From the NCBI GenBank assembly GCA_963971425.1, contig OZ020518.1:8535989-8599988 (forward strand): 64,000 nucleotides of DNA. The letters run 5' to 3'. A program made the translations under genes and the position numbers. The notes beneath the pieces are model-generated. The model was not told where the DNA came from, ran no database searches, and was given only the letters and a program-made list of their open reading frames with translations. The DNA comes from Bryoerythrophyllum caledonicum (taxonomy: Eukaryota > Streptophyta > Bryopsida > Pottiales > Pottiaceae). Of the stretch, positions 48,220 to 61,200 are shown piece by piece (positions within the stretch are counted from its first letter, which is position 1; each line of letters begins with the position of its first letter).

Positions 48220-49708
48220 GACTGCAAAACACACCCGCTTCCAGTTCAAACCCTACACATTGTGCTCCAACGCATCGTGTTGATTGTTCTCAAACGGCGT
48301 TGCTTCACAGAGGCGTACAGCTTCGTCCCTGCTCTGCTCTGGTTACTCAGCTATGCACATAAACCAAGCGCGCATCCACAATAACCTTATGATACATAAC
48401 AGCAGTCGAAAAAGTTTCGAAGGAGAAAGCGAATCCGTGAAAGCGAAGCTTGAGTGAAAGCGCTTGGTGACGCTCTCGGGCGGCGATGGCGGGCGAGAAG
48501 ATGGCGCGAATTCGCAGGATTGATGTGCGAAATTAGTGTTTCTGTTGCACGAACGCAGGTTTCTGTTTTCTTCTCAGCTCTTGTTGCGAGCAAGACAAGC
48601 ACCAGAGTATCTAAGTGGTATAAAAAGGATATCACATATAGTAACGCGAGAGGGTAGGTTAAGGGTCTCATCAAGGATTCAAACGGATATCAAATATAGT
48701 AACGCAGGAGGTCATGGAAGGTCTCATGCAGGTATCAACAGCGGCCTGTGGGGCGGGTGTAGACGGGTGTCTGTAGGGTACCGTGGATGTAGAAGAGGGT
48801 ATTGCAACATCAATTGAATTGAGTGTTACAGTATCAAGAAGAAGAAGTAGAACTCCGGTCCCGTTTAGGAGGCGGGAGTGAATAAAGTGTCTATGTGTTC
48901 CACCACTAAATTCATGTCCACCGGACATATGTTTAGTACAGCTAAACTACTTCCCCCTCTTGAGAGTAGATATTATGTAACCAATAACCAATAACCAATA
49001 ACCGGTAAGCAAGGACCAACCACAACCACAGGGCTTAATTCCACAAGAAGATTTATAAAAGTTGAATGTGTATTTTTGAGAGGTTTTAAGGGGTATCATA
49101 TAATTTTGGGGGACGTTGGTTTTTTTGAGTTTTCGTTTGTGTAGAAGTATGGACATTGCGTGTTGGATAGTGATGGTGTTGATTTTTGTAAATGTCTTCT
49201 TGATTGGATTAATGAGGATATCGAATGTTTTATCAAGACTTTTCATAGAGGGGATAAAGGTAGTAGCTCTAGCTCCGGCGGCAATGACAATAAGGGGGTC
49301 GACTTTCCATCCAAGAGTTGTATTTATTCATTTTGTTTTCAATTGCTTTCAAGAAAAATCTATCATTACAACATTTGAATTTGATAAATTGGATAGTAAG
49401 GTTTGTATTTATGTGGTCCGGTGGGGGGTCTTTAAATGATATTCTTTTGACGTATAGTATGTCTGGTATAAATCTGGTATTACAATGAAATCTTTGGGTT
49501 CTACATGTGCATGGAAGTAGCCATGGAGGGACCTTGTTTTCTTGCGGGTTATTGTTGAAGGTTCTGGTGTTTATAAGTATAAAGTAATGGGATTTGTTTG
49601 AGGATACAATTAGTTTTTGGATTTCTCATACCGGTTTATTGTGCCTTTTTACGAATAGAGAGTGCATGTAAATGTTTTGGCATTTGGGGAGTACGTGTAG
49701 CCATGTTG
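48220..49708. other. SWI3C upstream region and spacer
   Basis: 48220-48640 is the likely promoter/5' UTR side of SWI3C; an AG acceptor-like TTTTGCAG sits just upstream of the ATG on the minus strand. A short duplication (GGATATCAMATATAGTAACG at 48627 and 48686) and three ACCAATA units near 48980 are seen. No gene. Confidence 0.45.
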
Positions 49709-50130
49709 TCACGGGACGTGGCGTCGAGGGCTTGTCCGTATCGTAATGTTTAGCGTAGATTAGTTTGTTACTAATCTACTAGTTTAGGGACGTATGGGGG
49801 CGCACCGCATTCATCCATGGATGATTTTCATCCATCTAGGATTGTGTGTGTGCGTGTATAGCACCGCACACGTCCTTGACTTGACGTCTTTGTCAAGTCA
49901 AGCTTTGTGAGTGAGTTAGAGAGTGTTTAGTCATTACCTTTGCTTGTAAGTGATTGTTTATCATTAGTAAAGGCTTTGCATTATTTTACACTACTTGCAC
50001 TCGTTGATTCTCCCTTTGAGGAGTGCAAGACGCTTGACTACTCTTGTGATTTTCTAGTTATTCACTTGACAAAGACCTCCACTTATCTCTTTCATTTCAT
50101 CATTAGTTTTGCATTTGAGAAGTTTGTAAA
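49709..50130 (+). repeat. LTR-like fragment, inverted homologue of 37116-37527
   Basis: Starts TGTCACGGGACGTGGCGTCG, then GCGTAGATTAGTTTG, GACTTGACGTCTTTGTCAAG and CTTGTAAGTGATTGTTTATC. The TGT...ACGGGACG start is LTR-like. No partner in direct orientation was found, so it is a solo LTR or a fragment. Confidence 0.6.
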
Positions 50131-51654
50131 AATGGAAAGAGTACTAGAGAAGAGTGGCTTACAAAAATCAATTGTTAGTCACTAGTATTAGTTGTATTTG
50201 AAGTGCATTTGAGTTGAGGTTTGGAGCTCATGCTCATCTTCTCAAGTAAAAGGGTTGCTGAGGAGGTCGTTTGTAGAAGAGAAGCGTGATACTTCATCAA
50301 TACGTTATTATCTAGTTGAGCAGCAGTTTTCATTCGCACGTAGAATATCATCCTTGCGATGGACTACCAACGAGCTTGGGCTTCAGCGTTCATCCTCGAA
50401 GGGAGGGGCAATTGAAGTATGGGAGTTGGGACAGACTTGGTGGAGTTGAGCTCGGAGCGCCAAGATTCGGAGAGACGAGGCTGGCTCATGAGCATTGACT
50501 GGGATCAGAGGGTTCTATCCCGGGCGAGTACTCATAAAGGCTTAGGACTGGGCGCAACAAAAAATTCTGCAATGCGGGCTTAGAGCAAGGGCTGGTGGAA
50601 GGCAGCCCATCGGGCAAGGACAACTGACCCAACTGGAGGGCGTTTGGCAGGATTCACAGCAAGCAATTGTTAGGGACATGGAAATAGCCAACAAGTGATC
50701 TGAGGCTAGAAGAGAGTTCAAGACAAGAACTAGGAAGAACTTGGATTAACAAGATGAGTACACAAACAACACCAAGAAAGGTGAGCTAGAACTCCAAGAA
50801 GTGCGTTGTTGAGACTGAAGAACTCTTCAGCCTCGACTCCTACATATACTCCTAAAACTACTACCAATAGAAACTTCCAAAGAAGCTTCTGGCGGTTGCC
50901 AATAGAAACTTCTAGAAAAGCTTCCAACGGTTGCTAACGGAAACTTCTAGAGAAGCTTCAAAAGGTTGTTGATGCAAACTTCTAGAAAGTTCTAGAGGCT
51001 ATGTCCCTAACAACAACGAGGGCTTGAAGCTACGGCCACGGGAGTGTTCGTCGGGAGGACGATTTCAAGGCAACACGTGGCGGGTTGAGAAGGGACACTA
51101 GGGGAATGTCGGATGCAAAGCCGGCAGGTGCAAGGGAACCTAAAACCGCCATCACAGGTGTGGAAATCCATTCCCACAAGGTTTCGGATATAACCTTGAA
51201 ATCCGATAAACGAAGGGGGAAAATAAAAAAAATTAGTGAATAGAGTAGTGCAAAATAGTACAACTAGGTAGAAATAAGGAATAAGGATTCTGGGTCTAAC
51301 CATAATTGTTAAACATCCTTACCTTAAGCACTTTTCCGGAAATCGGACGTTTGGAGCATCTGCAGAATGCTTGGAGTATTCCGGATGACATCCGAATTTG
51401 GAGTCGACATCATGAGTCCGACTGCACTGATGGATGTCCGTAGGTTGTGTCATATGTAAAAGGGGTCAGAAAAAAGGAAGTATCACCATTCTTTTTGGTT
51501 GTTTTCTGCTTTCTCCCCCTCTCTCTTCTTTTGCTTTCCGTCTTCTACAGTGATAGTCCAGAGTTTTTCCGATAGTTGAGGGCTTTTTGTGAGGTCAATG
51601 CGTGTAGGTGTCACCGGAGTGATTGTGAGGTATTGAGAGCTCGATTTTCTAACC
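50131..51654. other. No recognisable gene
   Basis: Contains a repeated AACTTCTAGARAAGCTTC motif (at least three times in 50870-50990). No coding sequence was recognised. Confidence 0.4.
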
Positions 51655-53130
51655 ATGGTTGGAAGAAAGACTATCCAAACAACCAAGGGCTCAATAGAGA
51701 CTTGGGGCACCTCTCTGGCTCCAGCCATCCAAAGGGATTTGCCGGTCATACCGACGGATCCAGAAGAGTGCGGAGTCCTCGAGCACTTCTTTCGTGTAAT
51801 GGGGTGTCAAGGACTGTCGGGCGTCACAAGAGGCATGAAGGACGAGCAGTTGGTGACGGAGCTGATGGGAGCTCCGGACAACGAGTATGATGGGACAATC
51901 TGGGCCCATCCAAAAACTTGGGGAGCGCCGGAGTGGCAGAGCACCTACAGCTTCAAGGACATGATGGTGAAGGTGGCTGAGCGAAGAGACGAGTATTTGG
52001 AGCAAGAGTTCACCAAGACGCGGACCCCAAGGACAGCTTCAGCGTAGAAGATCTACGCCACGAGGATGCATGGATCGTGGTCTGGTTCCTCAACCCGATC
52101 TTCCCATGGAGAAGCCGAAAAGGGTCGTCTTCAAGTGGGTGGCAATGTTCCTAGGAGCACTGAAGGAGAAGATCTCGGTGGAATGGGCCTCACTAATGAA
52201 CGACATGGTCAACCGAATGGTAAAAAGCCTCCGGAAGGTGAAGAAATTTGGAACTCCCCACTCCTCCTACATCATCCACCTCTACGCTCACCATGAAGTG
52301 CTGACACCTCTAGAGCAAGACGCCTATGAAGAGCTCCTAAGCATCCAAAATTATGGAGGGTCGGAGCCGGAGTTTGAGGAGGAGGAGGAAACGGAGGTGC
52401 CAACCTACCTCCGGTCGCCCATATCAGTAAGAGGAGCCGTTTGATTTAAAGGGAACCAGAATCGGCTAGTCCAAGCTAGTAGGACGAGACGCATAAGAAG
52501 CTAGAAGCGATTGGACTAGCACCACGAGCAGGCCGGGTGCCTCGGGCGGAACCTCCTAAATTCACCAGAGTAGTAAGGATAGACATCATGGAGCTCCTCA
52601 ACCATGTAGCTTGGCGGGCTACCCTAATCAACCAATCGCACGGGGACGGCCTGAAGGTCATCAACCAAATCCGACAATAATTAAGAGTTGAGGAGCTACT
52701 CGACATTATCCCCCGGATCACGGAGCTCGAGCACAACACGCTCCGGCTACAAACAATGGAGGACTAGTAGGCCGCGAACATTCGGAGTCGGGGCAAGATC
52801 CAGGAACAGCTAGAAAAGACGGAGACGGCGTTGGCGGAAGCACAGGCAATGCAGAAGAAGGTGGAGGATCGGGCAAATGCCTCCGCCCGGGCTTTGGCAA
52901 AAGTCCGGATGGCGCTTGACTTTTTGGTCGACATCGTCAATCGGAGCCCCTCTTTGCGGAGCGGCTGGAGAAAGAGGAGAAGCTGAACAGGGTGCAGATC
53001 ATCCCGTTCCTCCACCATCACAGCCGGAAGATGAAGAAGACCTGGGTGCGGATGCAAAAACTGGTGGGGAATATGTCTCCAGAAGGGCCGAAGACTCTCG
53101 AGGTACCCAAGCACCGGATGACATGACTAC
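51655..53130 (+). pseudogene. Unclassified transposon ORF, degenerate copy 1
   Basis: From ATG 51655 the frame runs to 52047 and, after a one-base frameshift near 52030, continues to 52444. It then resumes with stops and frameshifts to about 53130. Segments: MVGRKTIQTTKGSIETWG; LEHFFRVMGCQGLSGVTRGM; PMEKPKRVVFKWVAMFLGAL; YIIHLYAHHEVLTPLEQDAY; an acidic EEEEETE stretch; and a charged C-terminal region with ASARAL and RLEKEEKLNRVQIIPFL followed by SRKMKKTW. The last region is clearly homologous to the minus-strand frame at 63560-64000. No protease, RT or transposase motif is visible. It could be a Gag-like or accessory protein of an uncharacterised element. I do not recognise the family with certainty. 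Confidence 0.55.
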
Positions 53131-54390
53131 CCCAGTGCGGGTCACGTCAACTCCGAACATGGCAGGGCCCTCAGAAGTGCATCTGAAGAGCTCTGGAAAG
53201 CGTAAGGGGGTAGTAACTTTTCTGGATGTGGTGAGGGAATGCGCGATCACCGTTGAGCTTCGTGAAGGAGACTGTGTGTGAGCGTGGGGGATTGGGTGAG
53301 TTCGTGTCTGAGGGTGTGTGGCGACTCTGTGTGAGCTCGTGTCTGCGGGTATTTGGCGGCTCTGTGTTAGCGCTCGTGCGACAACTTGGCAAGGGAGTTG
53401 CACTGCAACGGCTGCGAGCAAAAGGAACGAGGGCGCTACTGTGCCAAGTAGGAGAGGTGGTGTGAGCAAGGCTGCGCAACGAGGGAGTGTGGTTAGTATG
53501 TCTTTTGGGTGCGTTGTCCAAGGGCGGCGAGAGTGTAACGTCGTGTGGGCGCGGCTGCTGCGCGGAGTGCCGTGTCGGTGAGTGCTGTGCGATCTGTTGT
53601 GGTGAGCGCGGAGGTCAAGAGCTCGCGGCGTTTGTCATTCTTTGTTGTTCCTTCTCTCGTCGAAGCGAGGGTAGAGTGGCGCTGCTGATCGCCATGGTTG
53701 GAGAGCATATAAACGTTGCCAAATTTGGCAGGGTTCAAGGTTGGGTTGTCTTAGATTGTACTAAGTAATCCCTAATTGTTGTGTGGTTCTCTGGGATTGA
53801 GTAGTGCTTTGTGCACACCGATCCACTTAATTGTCAGAACCTACGTTTCCCTATCGTACACACTGTGGATACAATGTGATGTGATATGTGATGTTGATAA
53901 TCCCAAGTTGTTAAGTGTGCAACAACTAACTTGAGGAAAAGGGACATATCTATGAGTTAATTGATCAAATATAAAGGCATGAAAAGGGAGAGGAATGCAA
54001 TAAAGGAAAGGTAAAGAAAGGGAATGAGAAGAAAAGAAAACCAAAAAACCAAGCAGAAGGGAAAATTAAAGAAAAGAGTGGAGGAATAAAGGAACGGAAT
54101 TGGATACACGAAGTAAACATAAGGTCACCACAAATCATGTCATCCTCGATTACAAAAGTAGGTTGGGGTTAACGATGTAGTGTAACATTGAATTCAATCC
54201 CTGACTACATAACGCATTTAAAGGGGGTGAATTTAGGGTTACACCTCCATCTCATGTCATCAAGTATTTTTCTCTCCCATCGGAAACTGCTTTCTCACGT
54301 GCTTCAATTTTTTATTATTTTCTTATTTTCTTTTTCTTTTTCTCATTAATATTTATATTTGAGTTTTTTTTTCCAAATATATATTATACA
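53131..54390. other. No recognisable gene; expected 3' LTR position of the large Gypsy element
   Basis: 53250-53580 is TG- and GC-rich with several overlapping short frames and GTGTCTG repeats, not gene-like. 53900-54390 is purine-rich on the plus strand and ends TATACA next to the polypurine tract. It does not resemble the LTR at 61512-63352. Confidence 0.4.
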
Positions 54391-54393
54391 ATA

Positions 54394-54403
54394 CCCCCCC
54401 TTT
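54394..54403 (-). other. Polypurine tract
   Basis: Minus-strand AAAGGGGGGG directly after the end of the integrase region, immediately before a TG dinucleotide at 54390. This is the expected place for plus-strand priming and the start of the 3' LTR. Confidence 0.65.
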
Positions 54404-54439
54404 CACCAAATTGAAAGCCGCCCTCGGCTTACACATGAT

Positions 54440-55504
54440 AAACCTTGAGACGTTACCTATTGATGCGTGTAGGAAGCATCGTACCTTCAAAATTACGTAA
54501 TTGGAATGACCCATTGGCATTAACATCAACCACCTCATAGGGACCTAACCAATGGATTTGTAATTTGCCCGGAAACTTAGAGAAACGACTATTGTATAAA
54601 AGAACTAAATCTCCGACCTCAAATTGTTTACATGACGTAGTTTGGAATCATAAAAAGACTTACCTTTCTGTTGTGCAACAAAAGTATTATAAAGTGTCAT
54701 TCTTCTTTCTTCATTAAGGGATTCCAATTGGAAAAGCCGATCTTGCAAACTAGTCACATCATCTAAACAATGGTAAGTAGCCACTCTTAGAGATGGGATC
54801 TCAAATTCTATAGGCGAAATAGCTTCCTGACCATATGCTAATTGGAAAGGAGTAAATTTTGTAGTTACCTTACTGGCAGTACGGTAAGCCCAAAGAGCCC
54901 CATATAGTTTATCATCCCAATTAGTGGCTGAACTTGCAATGGTTTTAATCAATATCTTACACAAAATCTCATTGATCTTTTATGTCTGCCCAATAGCTCT
55001 CGAATGATAGGGGCTAGTTTTCCTATGCTTAATGAAAAAGTTAATAGTTAGTATTTCAATTGTTTCATTCAAAAAGTGGGTACCCCTATCGCTAATTAAT
55101 TCTTTAGGACACCCATAGCGAGATAAGATATTTTCATAAAGGAACTTAGCCACTATTTTAGTGTCATCATGACGAGTGGCACGTGCTTCGGCCCATTTTG
55201 TAGCATAATCGGTGGCTACCAAGATGTACCTATTTCGACCAACTTTTGTAGCGGGAGCTATAGGACCTACAAAATCTATTCTCCATTTCTCAAAGGGGGA
55301 CAAGGCCAATAGGGGTTGTAAAGGCATGGAGGACGTAGGAGTTGGCTTACCAACACGTTGGCAAGGGTCACATCTACAAACATAAGAATATGCATCCTTG
55401 AAAAGATCTGGCCACCAGTAACCTGCCAATAGAACTTTTCTAGCGGTGGCCTCACCCGCAAAATGACATCCACATACATCATTATGACACCCTTCTAATA
55501 TCAA
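54440..55504 (-). pseudogene. Gypsy integrase, broken
   Basis: The HHCC zinc-binding region (HNDVCGCHFAGEATARK, then CRCDPC) precedes the core with IDFVGP (first Asp) and SDRGTHF (second Asp). Where the third catalytic acid is expected, after AIGQT, the codon is TAA at about 54976-54978, so the catalytic Glu is replaced by a stop. The frame continues with LWAYRTASKVTTKFTPFQLA and a C-terminal domain ending near 54440. In an active element the protein inserts cDNA into chromosomes; this copy cannot. Confidence 0.85.
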
Positions 55505-55525
55505 TAGGATTTCATTCTAATAGAT

Positions 55526-57565
55526 TCAACGACGTAAAATTTCATCCTGACCCTTTTTATATAAAACATTATTAATTAAAGTATATGGGGCACTTTTATG
55601 AATTAAAGCACTAACTTGTTTTGGACAAAACTCCGATGGGACCTTATTTGTAGTTAAATATTCTAAAATATCCTTATATTCTGGTTGAATGACATCAACC
55701 TCACAATTGGGCGTCATGTAGATCCTCATTGATGGGACTCAACTGATCCAATGGTAAGGGTTCCAATTGGGGCAGATGATCCGCATTGGCATGGCTCTTA
55801 CCTGGCCTTACCACTATTGTGAAATTAAACTCTTGAAACAATGACACCCATCGGGCTAATCTCCCACTTAAATCCGGTTTATAAATTTAGTACTTCAGAG
55901 CATCGTGGTCCATATAAAAAATAAAAAGATATCCCAATAAGTAGTGACGAAACTTTTGCATTGCAAAAACCATCCCTAGGGCTTCTCTCTTGGTAGTAGA
56001 ATAGTTTTTCTCAGCCGCTATTAATTGGCGACTTGCAAAATAAACTAGATGATCCATATTGGCTGCATCCTTTTGACTCAAAATACATCCTAATGCAATA
56101 TTGGATGCGTCTACATACACATGAAATGGCTTATTCCAATCAGGTGGGATCAAAACTCGTGTAGTACTCAACTTTTATTTCAATTGGACAAATGCCAATT
56201 CACACTCGGGGGCCGAAACAGGGCTTTCCCCTTTCTCAAGCTTGTTAAGCATTTTGGTAACAAGAGCTACTACATTAGTAAAATTTTCCACACCCCTCCT
56301 ACAGTAGCTTCCCAATCCAACAAAACTTCGTATCCTTGTAGCTGTGGTAGGCCTAGGGATATTAACAATTAGGGTAATCTTATCGGGATCAATGCTAATT
56401 CCCTCTTTATTAACAATATGACCCAAAAACTTCCCATAGGGTACTACAAATTGACATTTAGCCGCATTGAGAGAATACCATACTTCTCACATTGTGCTAA
56501 ACATAATTTTAACTTTTCCTTATGGATATCTTTACTACTAAACATGCAAAAAACATCCAAAAATATTTCCATAAAATGCCTTAAAAATTGTTGGGATGCC
56601 ACGGTCATTACCCTTTGAAAAGTGGCCGGGGCATGACAAAGTCCAAATGGCATCACTCTACAGGCAAATGTACCCCAATCAGTGGTAAAGGTTGTTTTTA
56701 ATTGATCTTCTAATGAAATACTCACTTGGTTATAACCCGAAAAACCATCTAAAAATGAATAACAATCATGGCCTGCCACGGCGTCTAAAATTGTGTCAGT
56801 AAATGGCAATGGAAAATAATCTTTCTTGATTGTAGAATTTAATCTTCTAAAGTCTTGACACATTCTAATTTTTCCATTCTTTTTAGGGACTACAATAAAA
56901 GGACTTACCCACTCACTAAAGGGTACATGATAAATAAAACCAATTTCTAATAGTTTATCAATCTCGCCTTTAACCATCAAAGAATATTTAGGATTTAACC
57001 TATGTTGTCTTTGCCTTATTGGTTTAGATCCCTCCTCCAGATTTATATGGTGTTGATATACCTCAATTGGGATGCCCTTTAAATCTTTATAACTCCAAGA
57101 AAAATTAGAAGAATGCTCCCAAAAGAATATCTTCCAATTCCTTAACCCCACATTGCTTAGTTCACAATTAATATGAATAATTTTAATATTTTCCAAATCA
57201 CCAATATTGAATTCCATGCATTGATCCTTAAGGACATGTTTAGTAATGGGAGTGGGATTAGAAGAATATTCCCATAGGAGGTCACTCTCATAAGGTGGCT
57301 CTAAATCTGAGACAAGTGCCTCTATAGTATAAACTGCCCTCTCGGTTAACCATGACTCAATGGCTTTATCCGAATCGGTATTCTCACCACATGGGATCAT
57401 GAATTCCCCAGGCCCCAATTCCATATAGGTCCCCTTTAGCTTTTGTTGAGTCAAAATCCTATTGGCTCTTAAATCCTCCTCCTCATTGTCTGAATCATAT
57501 TCCAATTCAGATGTAACATTAGGTGATTCCCATTGGGTTTCACCAATGTAAGGTTTAGGATACAT
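55526..57565 (-). pseudogene. Gypsy reverse transcriptase / RNase H, broken
   Basis: The RT frame 57565-56444 shows VSPFIVVPKKNGKIRMCQDF, FLDGFSGYNQ with the first catalytic Asp, and MPFGLCHAPATFQ. The catalytic box reads FLDV (about 56558-56569) instead of [FY]xDD, so one metal-binding Asp is lost. After a frame break the thumb (MGHIVNKEGISIDPDKI) and RNase H (FHVYVDASNIALGCILS, REALGMVFAM) follow down to 55887. Isolated stops separate these from a linker to the integrase (55729-55526). Confidence 0.88.
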
Positions 57566-57646
57566 ACTTTATTTTATTTTGTTTTTAAATTTACCAATAC
57601 TTATTAACCCTTTTCCCCAATCTTCAATGGCTATAGCTTGATACAA

Positions 57647-58024
57647 CTAAGTCTTGCCTAACAACATAGGGTAAGAAGTATAAGAAGTACTAGGTTGAAA
57701 CACAATAAAATCCATCCAAAAAATCAAACCAACGATAGTGGCTTTTATCGAAGGCAAAACTTCCATTAGCTTTACATGGCTCTGGTCAGCCATCCTCAAA
57801 ACCAATTTAGTTTCTTGTAATCCATTCAGATGCAAAGCTAACATAGTGTCCCTATTCATTAAATTAACATTGAACCCTCCATCCAATTGGACACCAGTCA
57901 CTACCAACCCATCTTTACTAACATCCAATGTGGGGGCTCCAAGATCTTTACTCAAAGCCATCTCATTGACTGTTGGACAAATTTTTTTTCTCACCAAGGT
58001 AGAATGCAACAAAGATCGACACAT
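57647..58024 (-). pseudogene. Gypsy aspartic protease domain
   Basis: The frame holds GVQLDGGFNVNLM, the D[TSG]G active-site loop in the DGG form common in plant Gypsy elements, and ends YPMLLGKT, corresponding to the LLGRPWL motif. It is separated by stops from the Gag/zinc-knuckle region upstream and from the RT downstream. The enzyme would process the polyprotein. Confidence 0.75.
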
Positions 58025-58234
58025 AGGAGCTATTCCAAATAGTTGTCTGACTGTTATTTCAGCTTTTTATTTACCCAAATTGAACAGTAAGTCATACTAT
58101 GGGATATCTTGCATAATTGCCATGGGTTTAGATTTTCAACTCTTGTGAGGCTTATTCACTCGGACTAAATTATCCATGGGAAAAGGCTGCGGTATGGAAG
58201 GTATTCCCTGTTTCTTCTAATTAGGGTGATCTGC

Positions 58235-61200
58235 CTAAATAACCTCATCCTCACTATGATCCAATTGGATAACAACAAGTTTAACTTGTTTATCGAATGG
58301 GTGAGTAAATACAATTGGATCAAGGTTAAATGGCTTGTACTCCTCATTAACAATTGAATTTAAGGACTTTGTACCTCTAAATTCTGTGACACCAATTGGA
58401 CCTCTCAGATCATCCTTAGAAGGTACTGCAATTGGATTACCACCAATAGGCCTAGAATTGATTGGTTGGCTCGTGTTCCCATAGGGCAGATTACTTCCCA
58501 TAGGTACAAGCCGTACAATAGGATGATTGCCAATGGGTTGATCAGCCTTACTTGATTCCACTACAATTGGTGATGGAACATGAGCCATTACTACTGGTTG
58601 CTTTCCATCAGGCTTTTCTTTATTGGCTCTAGCCCTAGTGACAACCCTTTCCACATTATTAATATATTGGACATTAGATTTATTGGATTTCATTAATTCC
58701 TCAAGTTGATCTTCACATATTAGAACCACATAATTTACACGACAATTATTGTTATTACTATTAGAGTCATGAACTAGACACGTTTCTAATAAAACCAATT
58801 TAGCACTAGTGTCTTTATTTTGTACCAATCCATCAGTATTCCTGGGTCCCAATTTTCTAGGGGCATACCACTTCGCACTAGTATGTCCTGCTTGTTTATA
58901 ATTACCACATTGAGGAACATATGGGACATTTGCCCAAGCATTTGAACAATTTCGAGAAACATGTCCCCATTGTCGACAATTAAAACATTGAGTAGTAGGA
59001 TTATTTTCCCAACTAGGGTCCTGCCCGCCATAGGTTGGCCCATTCTGATTGGGGTTTCCAAAAGGCATAGTCGACCAACCCTGATTTGGGTTAGGTGTGT
59101 ATCTAATGGGATTCTTTTGATAGCCACCATTATTAAGACTGGAATTATTAAAGCTTGGATTAGGATTTTGATTTCTATTATTACGATGGAATCCATTATT
59201 GCGGTTATTATTCCAGTTGGTATTAATATTATAATTATAATCATTTTGATTATTAGTATCATCCACTTGGTATACTTGCGCATTGCGATTTTGCCCTCTC
59301 ACTTCATTCCTCAAATTGTTTCTTAATTTATTACAACATGAAATATCATGATGGCCTCCACAAAATCTACATTTAGGAGTTTGATTTAATGGAAAAGGAC
59401 AATCGGGTAACATATGACCATGACCCTTACAATTGGTACACCACACATGAGCTCATCATCAACTAGTTGATCCCTCTTTTGCTTTGAGTGAGCCACATGG
59501 ACCGCTAATTCATCAATCTTATTGGTCAAAGTGAAAAGTTGGGATTCCATAGCACTAATTGATTTAAGTTGAGTAGGATAAGTAATTTGGGGTGGGACTA
59601 CCATATTATTAGTTTGTATAGGTGTAGCAATTGTCAATGGGGGATTTTGATTGGGTCTAACCATTGGTGGTGACACATAATAGGGGTTAGGTGGATACGT
59701 TTTATTTGAACCAATATACCCTAGACTATGGTTATAAATATTAGGTGCTCCTGGATAATCAACTTTACCGGAGGAAAAAATATATATTGGACGTGGAATT
59801 GAACAGCCACCCCCAATAGGTCCTCATAAATGGTTTCTTCTATGAACTTAGCCCTAGTTGTATGCCGCAGCCAAATTGGCTGGTTGTCCATCTTTCACAC
59901 TGGTTCTTAATCTAGACGGTGTTAAGCCTTTAACAAATACTCTTAATTTTTTCTCATCAGAAACAATTTGATTTTGTGGTATTTTCATAATGATATTACT
60001 AAAACGCCTATAGTAGGAATCAATGGTTTCTCCCTGATTCATGGTTGTATCATGGAGCTGATCCATTAATCTACCATTAAAGGCAATGGGTCTAAAAGTT
60101 TCTAGAAAAGCATCTCTCAATCAAACCCAAACAACAAAAGTTCCAATAGGCTGCTTATTAAACCAATCCCTAGCAGCTCTTTGCAAGGTACCGGGAAATA
60201 TTGCCAACCAATGGGACTGATGCCTAGCATTGTTAGCATTACATGATGTCAAAAATTCTTTAATATGCCTATTGGTATCAACACCCGGTTGACCATAAAA
60301 TACCGAGAAAGGTATTGTTGAATATGGCCGATCGGTTGGCTGACCCGGTGTCATCACCACTAGTAGCACTGTGGGTGCCATTGAGTTATTTTGCCTATCT
60401 TGATTTTCCACAATTGGTTCACTTCCTATCGGAGGTAAACTTGCTGGAGATCTAATTTGTAAGGGTAAATTATGGGATATAAACACAATAGGTTTTCCAC
60501 TACCACTATTGGATACTAGATTTTTCCAATTTTCATCCAACGATAGAGTAATACTTACAGACGAACTCCTATCGGTTGATAAACTAGACTGACTTGATCT
60601 AGGATGATTTATAGTATAAGTTAAAGTTGCCTTTAATTCTGATGGATCTACAATAGACCTATAAATAGTTGAACTAGCTAAGGATTGAGCATTACAAGAA
60701 TACCAAGAGATAGGAGGATCTCTCACTAAAGTCTGCAATGCATTATAAATGATTGAATAAGCAATTCCTTCAGCTCTATCAATGGCTTGATCACCAACTG
60801 CTGTATTATTGATAACTTCATTCCTTTCATTCAATTGGTAAGAACCTGTTGTTAATGGTACTAATTGATGATCATTATTTACTCCCACTGTAGGTTCAGT
60901 TTCCAATATGGGATTATCAGTTTCACCATCCAAAATGGGTGGTGAATCCAATCGGAAATTAATTTCAGGCCACCCAAGTCTGCCATCCAAGTCTTACACC
61001 CAATAAGTGAGAATTCTGAGAATTCAAAAAGGACAGAGACAGTCCAATTGGTGATTTATCATAGGTCACTACCAAATCCAATGGGGATGTATTTCTAGCC
61101 GATTGAAAATAATCCTCCAAATTGATGGTTACCCGAGTAGTATCCCAATTGTCTATTCTAAAAGCCTGTTCAACACTTAAATACGGACTCCTTCCAATTG

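Noticed and set aside
53250..53770. Overlapping plus-strand ORFs of 70-134 codons
   Set aside because: TG/GC-rich repetitive sequence read in several frames; no domain and no splice evidence.
53900..54390. Candidate 485-bp 3' LTR beginning TGTTAAGT at 53907
   Set aside because: Only the first eight bases resemble the 5' LTR; the rest does not align by eye.
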